From: Eonycteris spelaea
Lineage: Eukaryota; Chordata; Mammalia; Chiroptera; Pteropodidae
Direction: 5' to 3'
Length of the DNA stretch: 64,000 nucleotides
NCBI GenBank assembly: GCA_003508835.1
Contig: PUFA01000072.1
Span: forward strand, 4,748,501 to 4,812,500
In this document: one piece after another, positions 23,703 through 33,892 of the stretch
Layout: each line of letters starts with the position of its first letter
Numbering within the stretch: the stretch's first letter is position 1
Program-made: the position numbers and the translations under genes
Notes under the pieces: generated by a model
The model's input: only the letters and a program-made list of their open reading frames with translations
Told to the model about the DNA's origin: nothing
Database searches by the model: none

Positions 23703-24179
23703 AGTTTATTCGTTTTCTATAGCTACCATGACAGTAAAGCACAAATTAGGTAGCTTAAAACATTAGAAACTTATTCTCTCCCAGCTCTGGGGGCTAGAAA
23801 TTCAAAGTTAAGGTGTCAGTAGGGTCGTACCTTCTTGGGGGTGCAGAAGGAAAATCTGTTCCATGACTCCTAGTTTCCGTTGGTTGCTGGCAATTCTTGG
23901 TGTTCTTTGGCTTATGGAAACATAACTCCAGTCTCTCCATTATCACATAGTGTCATTCCTGTGTGTCTTCTGTGTCTTCCGGTGACATTCCTTTCTCTTT
24001 GTCTGTCTCTTTGCTGCTTCATATAAGTACTCAAGTCATACTAGATGAAAGGCCCAACTTACTTCAGTATGGCCTCATCTTAATTATATCCATAACAACA
24101 CCATTTCCACATCAGGTCACATTGGGAGGTTCTGGAAGGACATAGATTTGGGGGGAGGACACTATTCAACCCAGTACAG
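23703..24179 (-). mobile_element. MLT1-type (MaLR) LTR, antisense, inserted in L1
   Basis: Motif order on the plus strand is that of an antisense MLT1 LTR: TTCTATAGCTACCATGACAG, TAGGTAGCTTAAAACATTAG, CAGCTCTGGGGGCTAGAA, CCAACTTACTTCAGTATGGC, AGGTCACATTGGGAGG and the end ACTATTCAACCCAGTAC. L1 sequence abuts both sides. Confidence 0.85.
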
Positions 24180-24790
24180 ACAGGAGATCTACCTAGTCTA
24201 GGAAAGAATCAGTGGACCAGTGGGTAAGTCAATAGACATTTCCACAGCTGAAACATGAAGAGATGAGATAAATTAGATTAGATAAGTAGAAGATAAAAGA
24301 ACACAATGCAATGTGGAAGAACCATGCAACAATATCAAATGATGAAATATACACATAATTGAAATCACAGAAGGAAAAGACAAAGAAAATGGGGATAAGA
24401 AAGATGTGAAGAAATAATTGCTGAGAATTTTTAAAAATAAATGATAGGCACCAAAATATAGATCCATGGAAGCTCAGAGAACACCAAGCAGAATAAATGA
24501 GAGAGAGGCAGACAGACAGACAGACACCGAGACCCCCTAACTACATTATATTCAAATTGTAGCAAACCAAATATAAAGGGGAAAATATATTAAAGACATT
24601 GAGAGAAAAATGAGGCATTACAAAGAAAGAAACATAAAATAGGCTTCTCATCAAACACTATGAAATGCAGAAGATAATGAAGCAACATCTTTAAAGTCTT
24701 GACAGGCAAAACCAAATGAATCTTTCAACCCAGAAATTTGTACCCAGAAAAAGTATCTTTCCAAAATTACAGTTAACACCATTTTCATGG
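24180..24790 (+). mobile_element. L1 ORF1 region, right half (pseudogenised)
   Basis: GGAAAGAATCAGTGGACC, GAAATCACAGAAGGAAAAG, GAAGCTCAGAGAACACCAAG, CTTCTCATCAAACACTATG and AGCAACATCTTTAAAG come in ORF1 order and continue the L1 half ending at 23702. Stops and frameshifts interrupt every frame. Confidence 0.75.
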
Positions 24791-25554
24791 TCAAACCTGA
24801 ACTGTACACCACAAATAATGACTTTAACTATGTGAAATCAAGACATAATTTCTAAAAAATTTAAAGCTACTAAAAAAGTTCAAAACACTTTTAACAAAGT
24901 TCTCAACATTGAGATTATGAGACTTTTGAATGCCCTCAATTTCTCCTTTCTCTTCCAAGGATGCACTATGAGTGCGAACATCTTCCAGGCTGTCTCTCAG
25001 CAACCTTTCTCTGTCATCTGTTTGGACCAGCTTCATGGGTCACAGGACCCTGAACTTAGAAAAGCCTTGTGCTTGATTTAACACTCTGTTGTTGATGCAT
25101 TGAATTCTTAGTAGTTTATTTTTTATTTTTATTTTTTTAAGAAGGGGCTTTCATTTTATTGTGTGCTGGACCAAGAAAATTATTTAGCCCATCCTGCTCT
25201 TGACCCTTGATAAGCAGTTCACAGTATTAAATGTGCACACAGCTCCTGTGTGGTTTGGACCCTTGCATGTCACCTTTGATTCACCACAGTGAAGTCTGGG
25301 AAGGGAACTCCTTATTTGTGTTCTGCTCTGTTTCTAGAACACATAGTAGCTCATCTTGTCCTTTCACTCCTTATGACATCCTTGATGACCCAGCTATTTC
25401 CTTTCATTACAGCGGCCCTCTCTTTAAAAACCTGGTACCAGGTTTCCTGGGGAATCTGGGAAATAATTTGAAGGACAGCATTTTATGTCATTCAAAATTA
25501 TACCCCCTTTTGCCTTTTATTAGAAGCCCCATAGCATGTGAGTTTCATGCTTAG
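24791..25554. other. Unassigned stretch, possible ancient repeat
   Basis: The part near 25080-25210 looks like a degraded interspersed repeat that I cannot name. ORFs of 60-107 codons lack support. Confidence 0.4.
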
Positions 25555-25690
25555 TCTCTGTGTACATTAGAATCACTGGGAGCTTTTAAAAATTGATGCC
25601 AGATCAGAACAACTGAATTGGAATTTTCTGGAAATGGGCTCTCCTTTCACAAACTAGCATGCAGCCAAGATTGAGAACCGTTGTCTCACA
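25555..25690 (+). mobile_element. MER5A-like hAT relic
   Basis: CATTAGAATCACTGGGAGCT near the left and GATTGAGAACCGTTGTCTC at the right match the two ends of a MER5-type element in plus orientation. Confidence 0.8.
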
Positions 25691-25745
25691 TCTAACTTTT
25701 ACATACCAATATTCTCTTCCTTTTGTAGATGTCTGCCTTATCCAT

Positions 25746-25785
25746 CGTGTGTGTGTGGTGTGTGTGTGTGTGTGTGTGTGTGTGT
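25746..25785 (+). repeat. (TG)n microsatellite
   Basis: A TG run of about 40 bases with one GG interruption near 25757-25758. Confidence 0.95.
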
Positions 25786-26194
25786 ACACAAGGTGTATGT
25801 GTGCAAGCGTAGGTGATTTTGTTAAGATTTATACCCCCTGAATCATATCCAGTCGCTTTGTAAATGAATAAAATTCAGAGTGGGCGCACTCACTATGAAG
25901 GGATTTGTATGTTTAGCATTTCCTTTAGGCTTACATCTGTGACTCTTTTACAGTTATTATGAAGTTCCAGCATAATTAAATACTGGAAACAATGCAAAGG
26001 TCAAGCCCAGACCCTGGGAATGGAGAATCGTAGGAGAATCAAGAAAGCTTGATGAGGAATATGTGGCGGCATAATGGAGAACTGGAACTAGTTTGAATTG
26101 GTACCTCTTAAAATAAGTATTTTCTTATAAGCGTGAATATTATGGTAGATTTAAATCCACACTTATGGATTTTATAGTTTCTAAATGTATTCAT
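25786..26194. other. Unassigned non-coding stretch
   Basis: Nothing recognisable. Confidence 0.5.
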
Positions 26195-26315
26195 AACTGT
26201 CATCTCATTGAATTCTCATAATACTCTGTAAAGTGAGAATCACTGTTCTCACTGTACAGATGGAAAAGCTGAAATTCAAGGATGTTAATTCATATGCCCA
26301 AATGACATATTCTTT
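26195..26315 (-). repeat. MIR SINE fragment, antisense
   Basis: CATCTCATTGAATTCTCATA, AATCACTGTTCTCACTGTAC and AGATGGAAAAGCTGAAATTC match the reverse complement of the MIR core (CATTTTACAGATGAGGAAAC). Confidence 0.8.
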
Positions 26316-26899
26316 CGATGTGTCAGGAACAAACATGAAAGATGTTCAAATGGACACTTGATCATTGGGTCTGCTTGTAGTGGAATGTTGGTTGTTTTTA
26401 TATAGGAATCTGAGCCTTTTATTGACTGAGACATTTTAGAACTCTATGAGTTGTAGGAGACTGAGAGGAAAACAGTAGATCTTATGTGTTTAGATGTAAA
26501 TGAATTTTGGATGGTGGATTTGCAGTTTATTTCTACCCTGTGGAATGGACTACTCAAGTATTACATTTCATTCCATGTGGATATTGACTCATTTTGTATC
26601 TATTAGCAAATTTATTTCAGCATTTTTGATTGACCATATTTGTATCAGTGTTCAGATTTTCCTTTGAACTGGTTTTAACACCTTACAGATTTCCTCATTG
26701 ATTAATATGTTAAAAAAACTTACATGTTTATTGTGTATTTGTATGACAGCCAGAATTGTACCCTTTTGAAAATTATCTTATAATAGACTGGAATTCAAGT
26801 CTTTGCATTCAATTCCAGGGTTATTAACTATGGGAATTCAAAAGCGCTAAATAAATCTTCTTCTGCAAACTGTCAGTTCCAAAAAACACCACCCAAAAC
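26316..26899. other. Unassigned AT-rich stretch
   Basis: Nothing recognisable. Confidence 0.5.
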
Positions 26900-27685
26900 T
26901 CATTGACCAGATATATTGCAGTAAGGGAAAATGTCACTCTGCCAGCAAAAAGTATTCACACACATATAGATTGGAAAAAAGAATGGTCTTTATTCACAGA
27001 TGACGTGATTGCATAACTAGACAACCCATGAAACTCTATAGATAAAGAATTCACATTAATAAGCCATTTTAACAATATTTCTGAATACAATAAACAAATG
27101 GAAAATAGAATTAAAAAGGTACCAGTTATAATTTGAATTGAAACATATAAAATACTTGGAATAAATCTAATGATAGTGGCAGATGTACAAAACATCTCTA
27201 CAGAAAACTATAAAACAGTGGGAGAAATAAGGAAAACAAATAAATGTATATATGTGTGTATGTACGTGTGCGTGTCTGTATGTGTGTGTTTAGAAGATCC
27301 AGTTGTTTCCAGGTTATAATCATCCCACATTGATCAATAAATAAAATGCATTCCTGGACATATGATCTAGAAACTGGCAAGCTGATTTCAACACTTATTT
27401 AGAAATGCACGGGGCCTAAATTAGCCAAGAAAATCTCGAAGGACAACCAAACTGGGCCATGTGGAATCTCAGATATTAAGACTCATTATATTGCCGCAGT
27501 GTTTATGAAAGTGTGGCCTGGGGATAAGGTAGACAAATAGAACAGAATTATCAGCGTGAAACAAGAACTTACGTGCGTATTTGAATTATTTCAAAGGTGA
27601 CAAACAGTGGAGTGCAGAGTGATCTTTTCCAAACGGAGTTACGTTAGTTTGGTCTCTCTAAGAAGCTAAACACATTTTTTTCCAC
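26900..27685 (+). mobile_element. L1 ORF2 3' part, pseudogenised, left segment
   Basis: AGATTGGAAAAAAGAATGG, TTATTCACAGATGACGTGAT, AATACTTGGAATAAATCTAA, CTACAGAAAACTATAAAAC and GGTAGACAAATAGAACAGAA are in the order of the ORF2 C-terminal half. A TG-rich microsatellite lies inside it (27244-27291). The frame is broken many times. It is interrupted at 27686 by an inverted-arm element. Confidence 0.8.
27244..27291 (+). repeat. Degenerate (TG/TATG)n microsatellite inside L1
   Basis: A run of TATATG, TGTGTG and TGCGTG units, probably expanded within an A/T-rich part of the L1. Confidence 0.85.
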
Positions 27686-28266
27686 TGTCTGCTGTCAACC
27701 CTTGAAAAGACCACCCCCAAACCTGTTGATTCAGGAAACTAGGTTTATTAGATCTATGTTTGGCATAAGTCAGAGAAATCTATTTGAGGCTTTAGGATTT
27801 GGACCTAAATGGTTAAATCTAGATCTTTCAAATCTGGGAACTGATAAATCTTAGTAAAATCCATGATGAAGGAGTTTAGGACTGGTTCAAGAGAGACTCT
27901 TGAAGTGAATTTAGATAAGTAAACTGGTTTTTGATAAGTAAACTGCTTGCTCAGGTGAGAAATCTATTATCCTGATAGGAGTGATAGCTCCTAGATAAGC
28001 AAAATATTTGCCAGGAGAAATCGGTTTGCTGGAATTTCCTGAACCAAATAGTCATGTCATGCCCCAGTCGGCCTCAGCCATGTGGATGCAGGCCTTACGC
28101 TCCCACCTCTGGCCAGTCCCCAGATTGAAAGATCTAGATTTAACCATTTAGGTCCAGATCCTACAGCCCGTAGGTTTCTCTACTTATGCCAAACGTAGAT
28201 CTACTAAACTTAGTTCCCTCAATCCACAGATTTTGGGGCGGTCTTTTCAAGGCTTGACAGCAGACA
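27686..28266. mobile_element. 581-bp element with ~155-bp terminal inverted arms, unnamed
   Basis: The left arm (27686-27843) begins TGTCTGCTGTCAACCCTTG. The right arm (28114-28266) ends with its near-perfect reverse complement, CAAGGCTTGACAGCAGACA. Matching blocks continue through the arms: GAAAAGACC, TTTGGCATAAGT, GGACCTAAATGGTTAAATC, then TAGATCTTTCAA and AATCTGGG. The spacer (27844-28113) has no ORF of note. L1 ORF2 sequence runs up to the left side and resumes right after the right side, so this is an insertion of a non-autonomous DNA-transposon-like (MITE-like) element. I found no clear target-site duplication and cannot name the superfamily. Confidence 0.75.
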
Positions 28267-28669
28267 TACACAAAAGTCAACTCCAAATGGAATGCAGATC
28301 TAAACGTAAAATTAAGTAAAGCTTCTAGGAGAAGACAGAGGATATTTCCATGTCCTTCATATAGGCAGTGATTTTTAAATCAGATTTTTTTTTAAAAAAA
28401 GCTGATTATCCATAGTAGTAAAAAAGTAGATAATTGAGCTATATTAAAGTAAGGACTTCCTTCACTCAGAAGGAAACATTAAGAGAGTAAAAGGCAGACG
28501 ACCATTAGAAAAATTGGGCAAAAAGTTTGAATAGGAACTTAACAGAGAGGATATCCAAATGGTTATTAAAGCGAGAAAAAGCATATCTTGTAACTCAGCA
28601 ATTCCACTTCTCTAGTTATACACCTGAAAGATGTACATACAAGTATTCACTAAAAGACAGTTTTATACA
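28267..28669 (+). mobile_element. L1 ORF2 end / 3' region, middle segment
   Basis: CACAAAAGTCAACTCCAAAT, GCTTCTAGGAGAAGACAGAG, GGATATCCAAATGGTTATTA and AACTCAGCAATTCCACTTC continue the L1 interrupted at 27686. Confidence 0.75.
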
Positions 28670-28810
28670 CTAATAACTGTGTATAATGTCAGGTGGGTAC
28701 TAGACTTACAGGGGTAATCACCTTATAAAGTCTGTAAATGTCTAACCACTGGTATATATCTGAAAAGAATATATTATTGAATGTCAATATAATTGAAAAA
28801 AATTTCATTA
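28670..28810 (+). mobile_element. Nested 3' end of a different L1
   Basis: CAGGTGGGTACTAGACTTAC, AATGTCTAACCACTGG and GAATGTCAATATAATTG match the L1 tail family at 43330-43470. The older L1 3' sequence lies before it and resumes after it (about 28890), so this is a nested insertion. Confidence 0.7.
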
Positions 28811-29060
28811 AAATGGTGGGCATAAAGAGAATTTTAAATAAATAAACAAGAAGATATGGACAATCATTTCAGCTAAAAGAAGAGTATAAAGTTGTGGTAT
28901 GCTCATACCATGGAGAAGCATGCGTATGAATCATCTAATGATGTATGTAACAATATGTATGACTCTTAAAAACATAATGCTAAGCAAAAAGAAGCCAAGC
29001 ACAAATAGACCGGTGCTAATTACACTGAGTTTAACTATGGCCACATTTCATGTATGTTGC
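28811..29060 (+). mobile_element. L1 3'UTR, right segment
   Basis: TTGTGGTATGCTCATACCA, TGACTCTTAAAAACATAATG and AAGAAGCCAAGCACAAATAG match the old L1 3' series that normally follows the 28520-28669 segment. Confidence 0.7.
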
Positions 29061-29589
29061 TATAGGTCATAACAATGTTTACCTTTGGTAGGAACTTGAG
29101 GGGGCCATTCAAAGCTTCTTCAGTGTTAGAAATTTCCTTTTTGTGGTCTGTGTGCAAGTTACGCTTAGAGATCTGTTCATTTTGTGAAAATTTAATAGGC
29201 TGTGCTTTTTTTTACTTGCAACCAAATTTACAAGAAGGCCTTAAGGGAGGGAGGAGGAGAGAAGGGAAAGGAAGAAGGAAAGATTGAAGGAAGCACTACT
29301 TTGCAGATACTTACGATGTAGTAGTCATCATAATGAAACGGAAAGCAATATGATAACAGCAAAAACTAATGACTTTGTCCACTAACCAAAACAGACTAAA
29401 GGATGAGGATGCTCATGTGGAGTGAGTATAGCTTGCTCACCTCTCTTTCAATTCTGAGAACTCTCCACTCGACCTTTTTTCTTGGTGTCACGCTTAGTCC
29501 TCTCTGTACCTCGTTAAAGAGGCATTTGCAGCTAGCTGGCTGCCATTTCTCTTCACCTGGAGCCCAGTTCTGATCTTAACCGACAGCCC
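29061..29589. other. Unassigned stretch with a purine-rich run
   Basis: A polypurine stretch lies at 29243-29293. Otherwise nothing recognisable. Confidence 0.5.
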
Positions 29590-29760
29590 GGCCCCTGTTC
29601 TCTTTATTGCGCACGTGCAGTTAGAACGGGAGAGCGCGTGTGCGGGAGTCGAAGCTCGGGAGCGGGATGCGTGGAGTTCCTGGAGTCATCCTCCACTCTG
29701 CGAAACCTCCACGCATCCCACGCCCTCGGACTGCACATGTGCAGTGGAACGTTTGCTGCA
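29590..29760. promoter_or_regulatory. GC/CpG-rich palindromic patch, possible regulatory element
   Basis: This short patch stands out from AT-rich surroundings. It holds an E-box-like CACGTG near 29612, a perfect 16-base palindrome ACTGCACATGTGCAGT at 29730-29745, and a 13-base inverted repeat GGGATGCGTGGAG (29664-29676) / its complement (29707-29719). CpGs are clustered at 29605-29725. Regulatory function is inference; it could be a GC-rich repeat relic. Confidence 0.35.
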
Positions 29761-30774
29761 AGGTGACTCCAACATGGGTTTCAGCTGACATCCCTTCTGC
29801 TCGCTCCAGAAGTACAAATTAGCCCGTGTTGGCAGGAGGTTAGGGACTGCTCTTTTAAGCAGTCTTTCATTCTGCAGTTTTATTTTCCATTCATCTTGCC
29901 AAGAGAGTATCTTTTTCCAGAAGTTTCTCCTCTGCTCTCCCTGCCCTCCTCGTCTTTCTTTCTTTTTTTTTTTTTTCCCCCTCTGAGATCCAACTGTATC
30001 TTTCCTGGAGCCTCTTGCTGTTTCTTACACTGCTGATTTCTTTCATCTCTACGCTTTTATCTCTGATTTTAAAATTCTTGGCCAGCAGTAAAAATGTTTA
30101 TAGATTAAGTGTAACCTAAGTGTTGAATTACTTGTTTTGTTCAATAACATTTTATTTACCATTTTGATTGTCTTGAATCTCATAAGTTTGAGATATAGAC
30201 TATCAGACCGAATATCATTCAATACCAAATATTGTCTATAACCTGTCTATAATGAGAGTTAATTCCCTCTTATCGATATTTTTATTGTCATAAAATTTCT
30301 TCCACATTCTTCTACCTTTTAAATTGAGTCCCTGCAAGACTGCACTATGTTGTAATGCCTGTGTTCAGGAAGCCTCACTGAGTGGTTTTAACCCGTTTCC
30401 CCATGTTTACGCGTGTCTTAAGAGACACTCTCTTTGGCGTTGGTGGCAGGAGAATGGGGAAAACCTGGCCGGTTAGACTGCTAACGCCCCATTCCCACCT
30501 CCTTCTGATTCTGCCATAATAGCTGTTGGTTTATCTTGTTTACGACTCTCGGACATTGGAAGTCTCTTTATTATCAAAGGCCTTGCCATTTACGCACAGG
30601 AAGGATGACTGCACAGCACTGGGGTCTGTGGTTAACCTGCGCTATTTGGATATCTCCAGGGAGAGAGGAAGGACAGTGGTTTGAGCCCCATGGAAACCCT
30701 GCCTGGTGACCTGGAACCCGGGCATTGGTTCAGACTGTTTGTGGCATTAGCTCACACCTCCCTAGCTGAAACGT
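29761..30774. other. Unassigned non-coding stretch
   Basis: A T-tract lies near 29966-29978. No gene or named repeat. Confidence 0.5.
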
Positions 30775-30880
30775 AAAACAAAACAAAACAAAACAAAAAC
30801 AATCAATCTTTCTTTCCTCCTTCATTTTTCTTTCTTTTTTCTTTCTTTTTTTTTTCTTTCTTTCTTTCTTCTTTCTTTCT

Positions 30881-30920
<40 letters not shown>

Positions 30921-31135
30921 TTTCTTTCTCTTTTCTTTTCTTTTTTCTTTTCTTTTTTCTTTCTTTTCTTTTCTTTTCTTTTCTTTTCTTTTCTTTTCTT
31001 TTCTTTTCTCCCTCCCTCCCTTCCTTCCTTCCTTTCTCTCTTTCTCTCTCTCCCCCCTCCCTCCCTCCCACTTTCCCTCCTTCCCTTTCTTCCTTTCTTT
31101 CTTGTTTCTTTCTTTTTGTTTGTTTTGTTTTGTAT
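30775..31135 (-). repeat. (CTTT)n-type low-complexity block with 245-base pure pyrimidine run
   Basis: A (CAAAA)n-like stretch at 30775-30800 is followed by CTTT, CTTTT, CCTT and CCCT arrays. From 30825 to 31069 every base is C or T (245 bases); after one A at 31070 another 33 pyrimidines follow. The long minus-strand ORFs here (118 and 212 codons of Lys/Glu/Arg) are products of the repeat and not genes. Such mirror-like polypurine-polypyrimidine tracts can form triplex DNA. Confidence 0.95.
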
Positions 31136-32269
31136 ATTGAAATATCCAAGCCTTGCCAAGGCATAGTGTGCTTTGGTCCTTTCTTAATGCAATATCTTAA
31201 ATGCAGTGCTGTTCCTGGGCACACAGTCAGCATCTTTGTGATGTTATGGGTGAGTTCAATAACATCCCTCCCCAAATCCAGCTTTATTTCCGCTTTGTTA
31301 GGAATAAGGTTTTTATGGAGAAAGTCTCTCAAATGAGTAACATTTAAAAACTTTCTTTTCTTTTTCATGTTTTGGTTCTAGTACCATTTGAACCTAATTC
31401 AATTATAAAGTAAGTAAAAGAGGAGATAGGTTTTGGCACCCCTGGCTAAAATTCGATTCCAGATTCATAGTCTTGTTATATTTTAAACACTGGTTAGTCA
31501 TTCATATTCATATTCGTTTTTAATCTGGACAAAACAGTGATCCAGAAATTCAGGGAACTCTTAGGACTGAAATTTCAACTCTTCATCTGTCTGTTAAGGG
31601 GTTTTCATTTTGGGAGCCATGGGTGAACCTTAGCTAACACTGTGACATTTATGTCGTTTGGGTTCCATGCCATGAGAAAGACTTGTAGGGAAGAGGTGGT
31701 TGCAGCCAGTTTTTTGTGTGCAGATCCTGTCTTTGGAATATGAAGAAGAAAAGGAGAAGAAGAAGAGGAATAGAGAACTCTCTGTCGTGCTTACTCTGCT
31801 GTCCTGGAACGTTATAATAATAATCTGGGATCTCACTCCTTCCAGAGTTGCTTTGAAAAACATGGTTATAAATAACCATAAGGCCTTTCTCTAAACAGGA
31901 AAAAAAATGATTCAAAACTTAAGTGAAATAGGTTAAGAGTAATTATTCCATTTGAGTGTATCTGCTCAGAGGTGGGCTCTGATTAGAGAAGGAAGCCTAC
32001 GAAAATAACTACCTGGATCCAGAGTGGACAGTTTCATAGCCATTTCTATGACGTGTCTCTTGTTGATTTTCCAGTTTCTTGGACTTTCATCTTCTGAAGG
32101 GATACAAATGTCTGCTTAGTGAGAGCCTGGGAACATGTACAACATCGTAAGTTGTTTAAATTTTCACTTCTAATGTGCTGAATTTTTCATGAGAGTTCTA
32201 GTTTTATCATTAAGTATTCTAATAATATTTTAGGTTTCGTGCTTTGATATCACCTAAACACATTGCTAC
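31136..32269. other. Unassigned non-coding stretch
   Basis: A purine-rich GAA/GAG run lies at 31741-31770. Nothing else recognisable. Confidence 0.5.
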
Positions 32270-32390
32270 ATAGCACATCGTTTGAGTCTCAAAACTATCA
32301 GGAGAGGTGTGGGTAAAGCACAAACGATTATATGTATTTTACAAATAGCAACTTCAAGTTTCAGGATATTGTGACTTTTTCACCTTTATG
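32270..32390 (-). repeat. MIR-like fragment, antisense, tentative
   Basis: GAGTCTCAAAACTATCAGGA, ATGTATTTTACAAATAGCAA and TTTCAGGATATTGTGAC resemble a degraded antisense MIR core. Confidence 0.45.
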
Positions 32391-33099
32391 GTTATATCTA
32401 CAAAATGATGGGCCATGTTGTAGAATTTTAGCACTTTCCCCATATAACTTGTTCCAGTATTATTAACTTCAGAAATATTAAATAAAAAAAATTCTACTCT
32501 TTTCAGTTTCTTCTCCCAGTTCCCCAATTTTTTAAAAAAATAATTCTCTTTAACCAGCTGATGATCAGGTTCATCTTGTAGAACTAACCAGGAAAAAGAA
32601 AAAGAAAAAAATAGGACAATGTTACCCTCTTTAACTGAACCGATTTAAGACATAACAAAGGAAATGAAAAAATTGAACTATCCTGACAGATAGCTTTGTT
32701 TGCCAAACTACAGGCAGATCAGGATTTAAGAAGCTTAAACTCCTGGAAAATAAGAGGATAATTCCAACTGGAAATTGGAAAAAAAAAAATTTTTTAAAGC
32801 GGGACACTACAGATCAGTGAGACAGTACAAAAAAAAGTTAAAGAGACTGTAATTAATCGGAGTCTAGGTACACTTAAAATATATCTAAAATCAATCTATA
32901 TTTGTTGGTAAATATTCTTAATATCAGTGGTGTGGTGCAAAAATAGTATATACTCTCAATAGTTTCAAAAAGTCTTTTCCAGCGGATGACTATTAAAACC
33001 CACTGAGATCCACTGGGCTACAGTATAAACACAGATATATAAACATGCATGCATTAAATGTCCTCAACAGCGACCAAAATGTTAAATCGATTTTATGAG
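32391..33099. other. Unassigned AT-rich stretch
   Basis: Nothing recognisable. Confidence 0.5.
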
Positions 33100-33187
33100 A
33101 AGTTGGTTTTCCAGCCACTGAGTGGCTGTAAATGTTAAGTGTTTTTACAGGTTGTTGCTTTTCCCAGCTGCTGAACTGCCTTAAATG

Positions 33188-33233
<46 letters not shown>

Positions 33234-33300
33234 GCTTTTCCAGCTGTTAAGCCTCTCTGTACATTTTTATGAAGTTTTTCCTCATTCTTTTACTTGCTAA
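33100..33300 (+). repeat. Interspersed element built of ~50-bp degenerate units, copy 2
   Basis: Units with cores GTTTTCCAGCCACTGAGTGG (about 33106), CTTTTCCCAGCTGCTGAACTG (core near 33160), CTTTTCCAGCTGTTAAGCC (about 33235) and GTTTTTCCTC (about 33274) alternate with AAATGTTAAGTGTTTT-type segments. An (AC)n run (33189-33229) has expanded between units 2 and 3. This is the same pattern as 681-870. Confidence 0.55.
33189..33229 (+). repeat. (AC)n microsatellite
   Basis: A pure AC run of about 41 bases inside the ~50-bp-unit element. Confidence 0.97.
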
Positions 33301-33511
33301 GTCTATTTATATTTTATTCACAAAAGCAAGTGCAAAATTGTCTTGGCATCATCCAACTTTTATTTTTATTGTATTTTTTTAAACTACGAATAAAAATTCC
33401 ATCCCTGTTTTCAGTCCTTTCCAGAAAGCAGGGGCTCTAGTTATAATGAATCCAAGATGAACATTACGAGTTCATCTCAGAATTTAGACACCACAAAAGT
33501 GCTCTCCTTGC

Positions 33512-33600
33512 GGTACGCCAGTGGAAACACTGTTCTTGTGGTATTTCCACTGGAAATATTGTACTTGTGGTATTTTTTCAATGGAAAAACTATTACCGTG
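33512..33600 (+). repeat. Three-copy minisatellite, 29-31 bp unit
   Basis: Units 33512-33540, 33541-33569 and 33570-33600 share the frame GTAxxxCCAxTGGAAAxAxT...xTGTG. The array makes a 76-codon ORF that I regard as chance. Confidence 0.8.
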
Positions 33601-33729
33601 GCATTACTGAGTACTGCAGGAAATGCTGGCCCGAGTCCCGTAACAAATGGCCAAGGGGGAGAGAGAGATGCTGAACAAGAGAGTTAAATTAAGGTAGCCA
33701 AAGGTGGAAGCAAGGGGTTAAAAATAGGG

Positions 33730-33787
33730 GTGATGATGATGATGATGGAGGTGGTGATGCTGGTGATACTGGTGAGGCGATGATACT
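33730..33787 (+). repeat. (GAT)n / (GGTGAT)n microsatellite
   Basis: GATGATGATGATGATGG followed by variant GGTGAT and GCTGGTGATACTGG units. Confidence 0.85.
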
Positions 33788-33870
33788 TTATTTGAGAATT
33801 CTAAGTTAAGTCCCTATTACATTATATATGAGGAAAGGGAGAAATTTCTATAATTAGCGGAAGTTTTGTA

Positions 33871-33892
33871 AACACACACACACACACACACA
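33871..33892 (+). repeat. (AC)n microsatellite
   Basis: A pure AC run of 22 bases. Confidence 0.95.

Noticed and set aside
29640..29822. 60-codon ORF in the CpG-rich palindrome patch as a small protein
   Set aside because: The start context is unremarkable and the frame is open because of base composition.
29966..29980. T-tract near a pyrimidine-rich stretch as a strong splice acceptor
   Set aside because: No AG followed by an open, bounded exon is found within reach.
30730..31368. 212- and 118-codon minus-strand ORFs rich in Lys, Glu and Arg
   Set aside because: They are translations of the (CTTT)n polypyrimidine tract and its flanks. The residue pattern repeats with the DNA, and there is no start context or domain.
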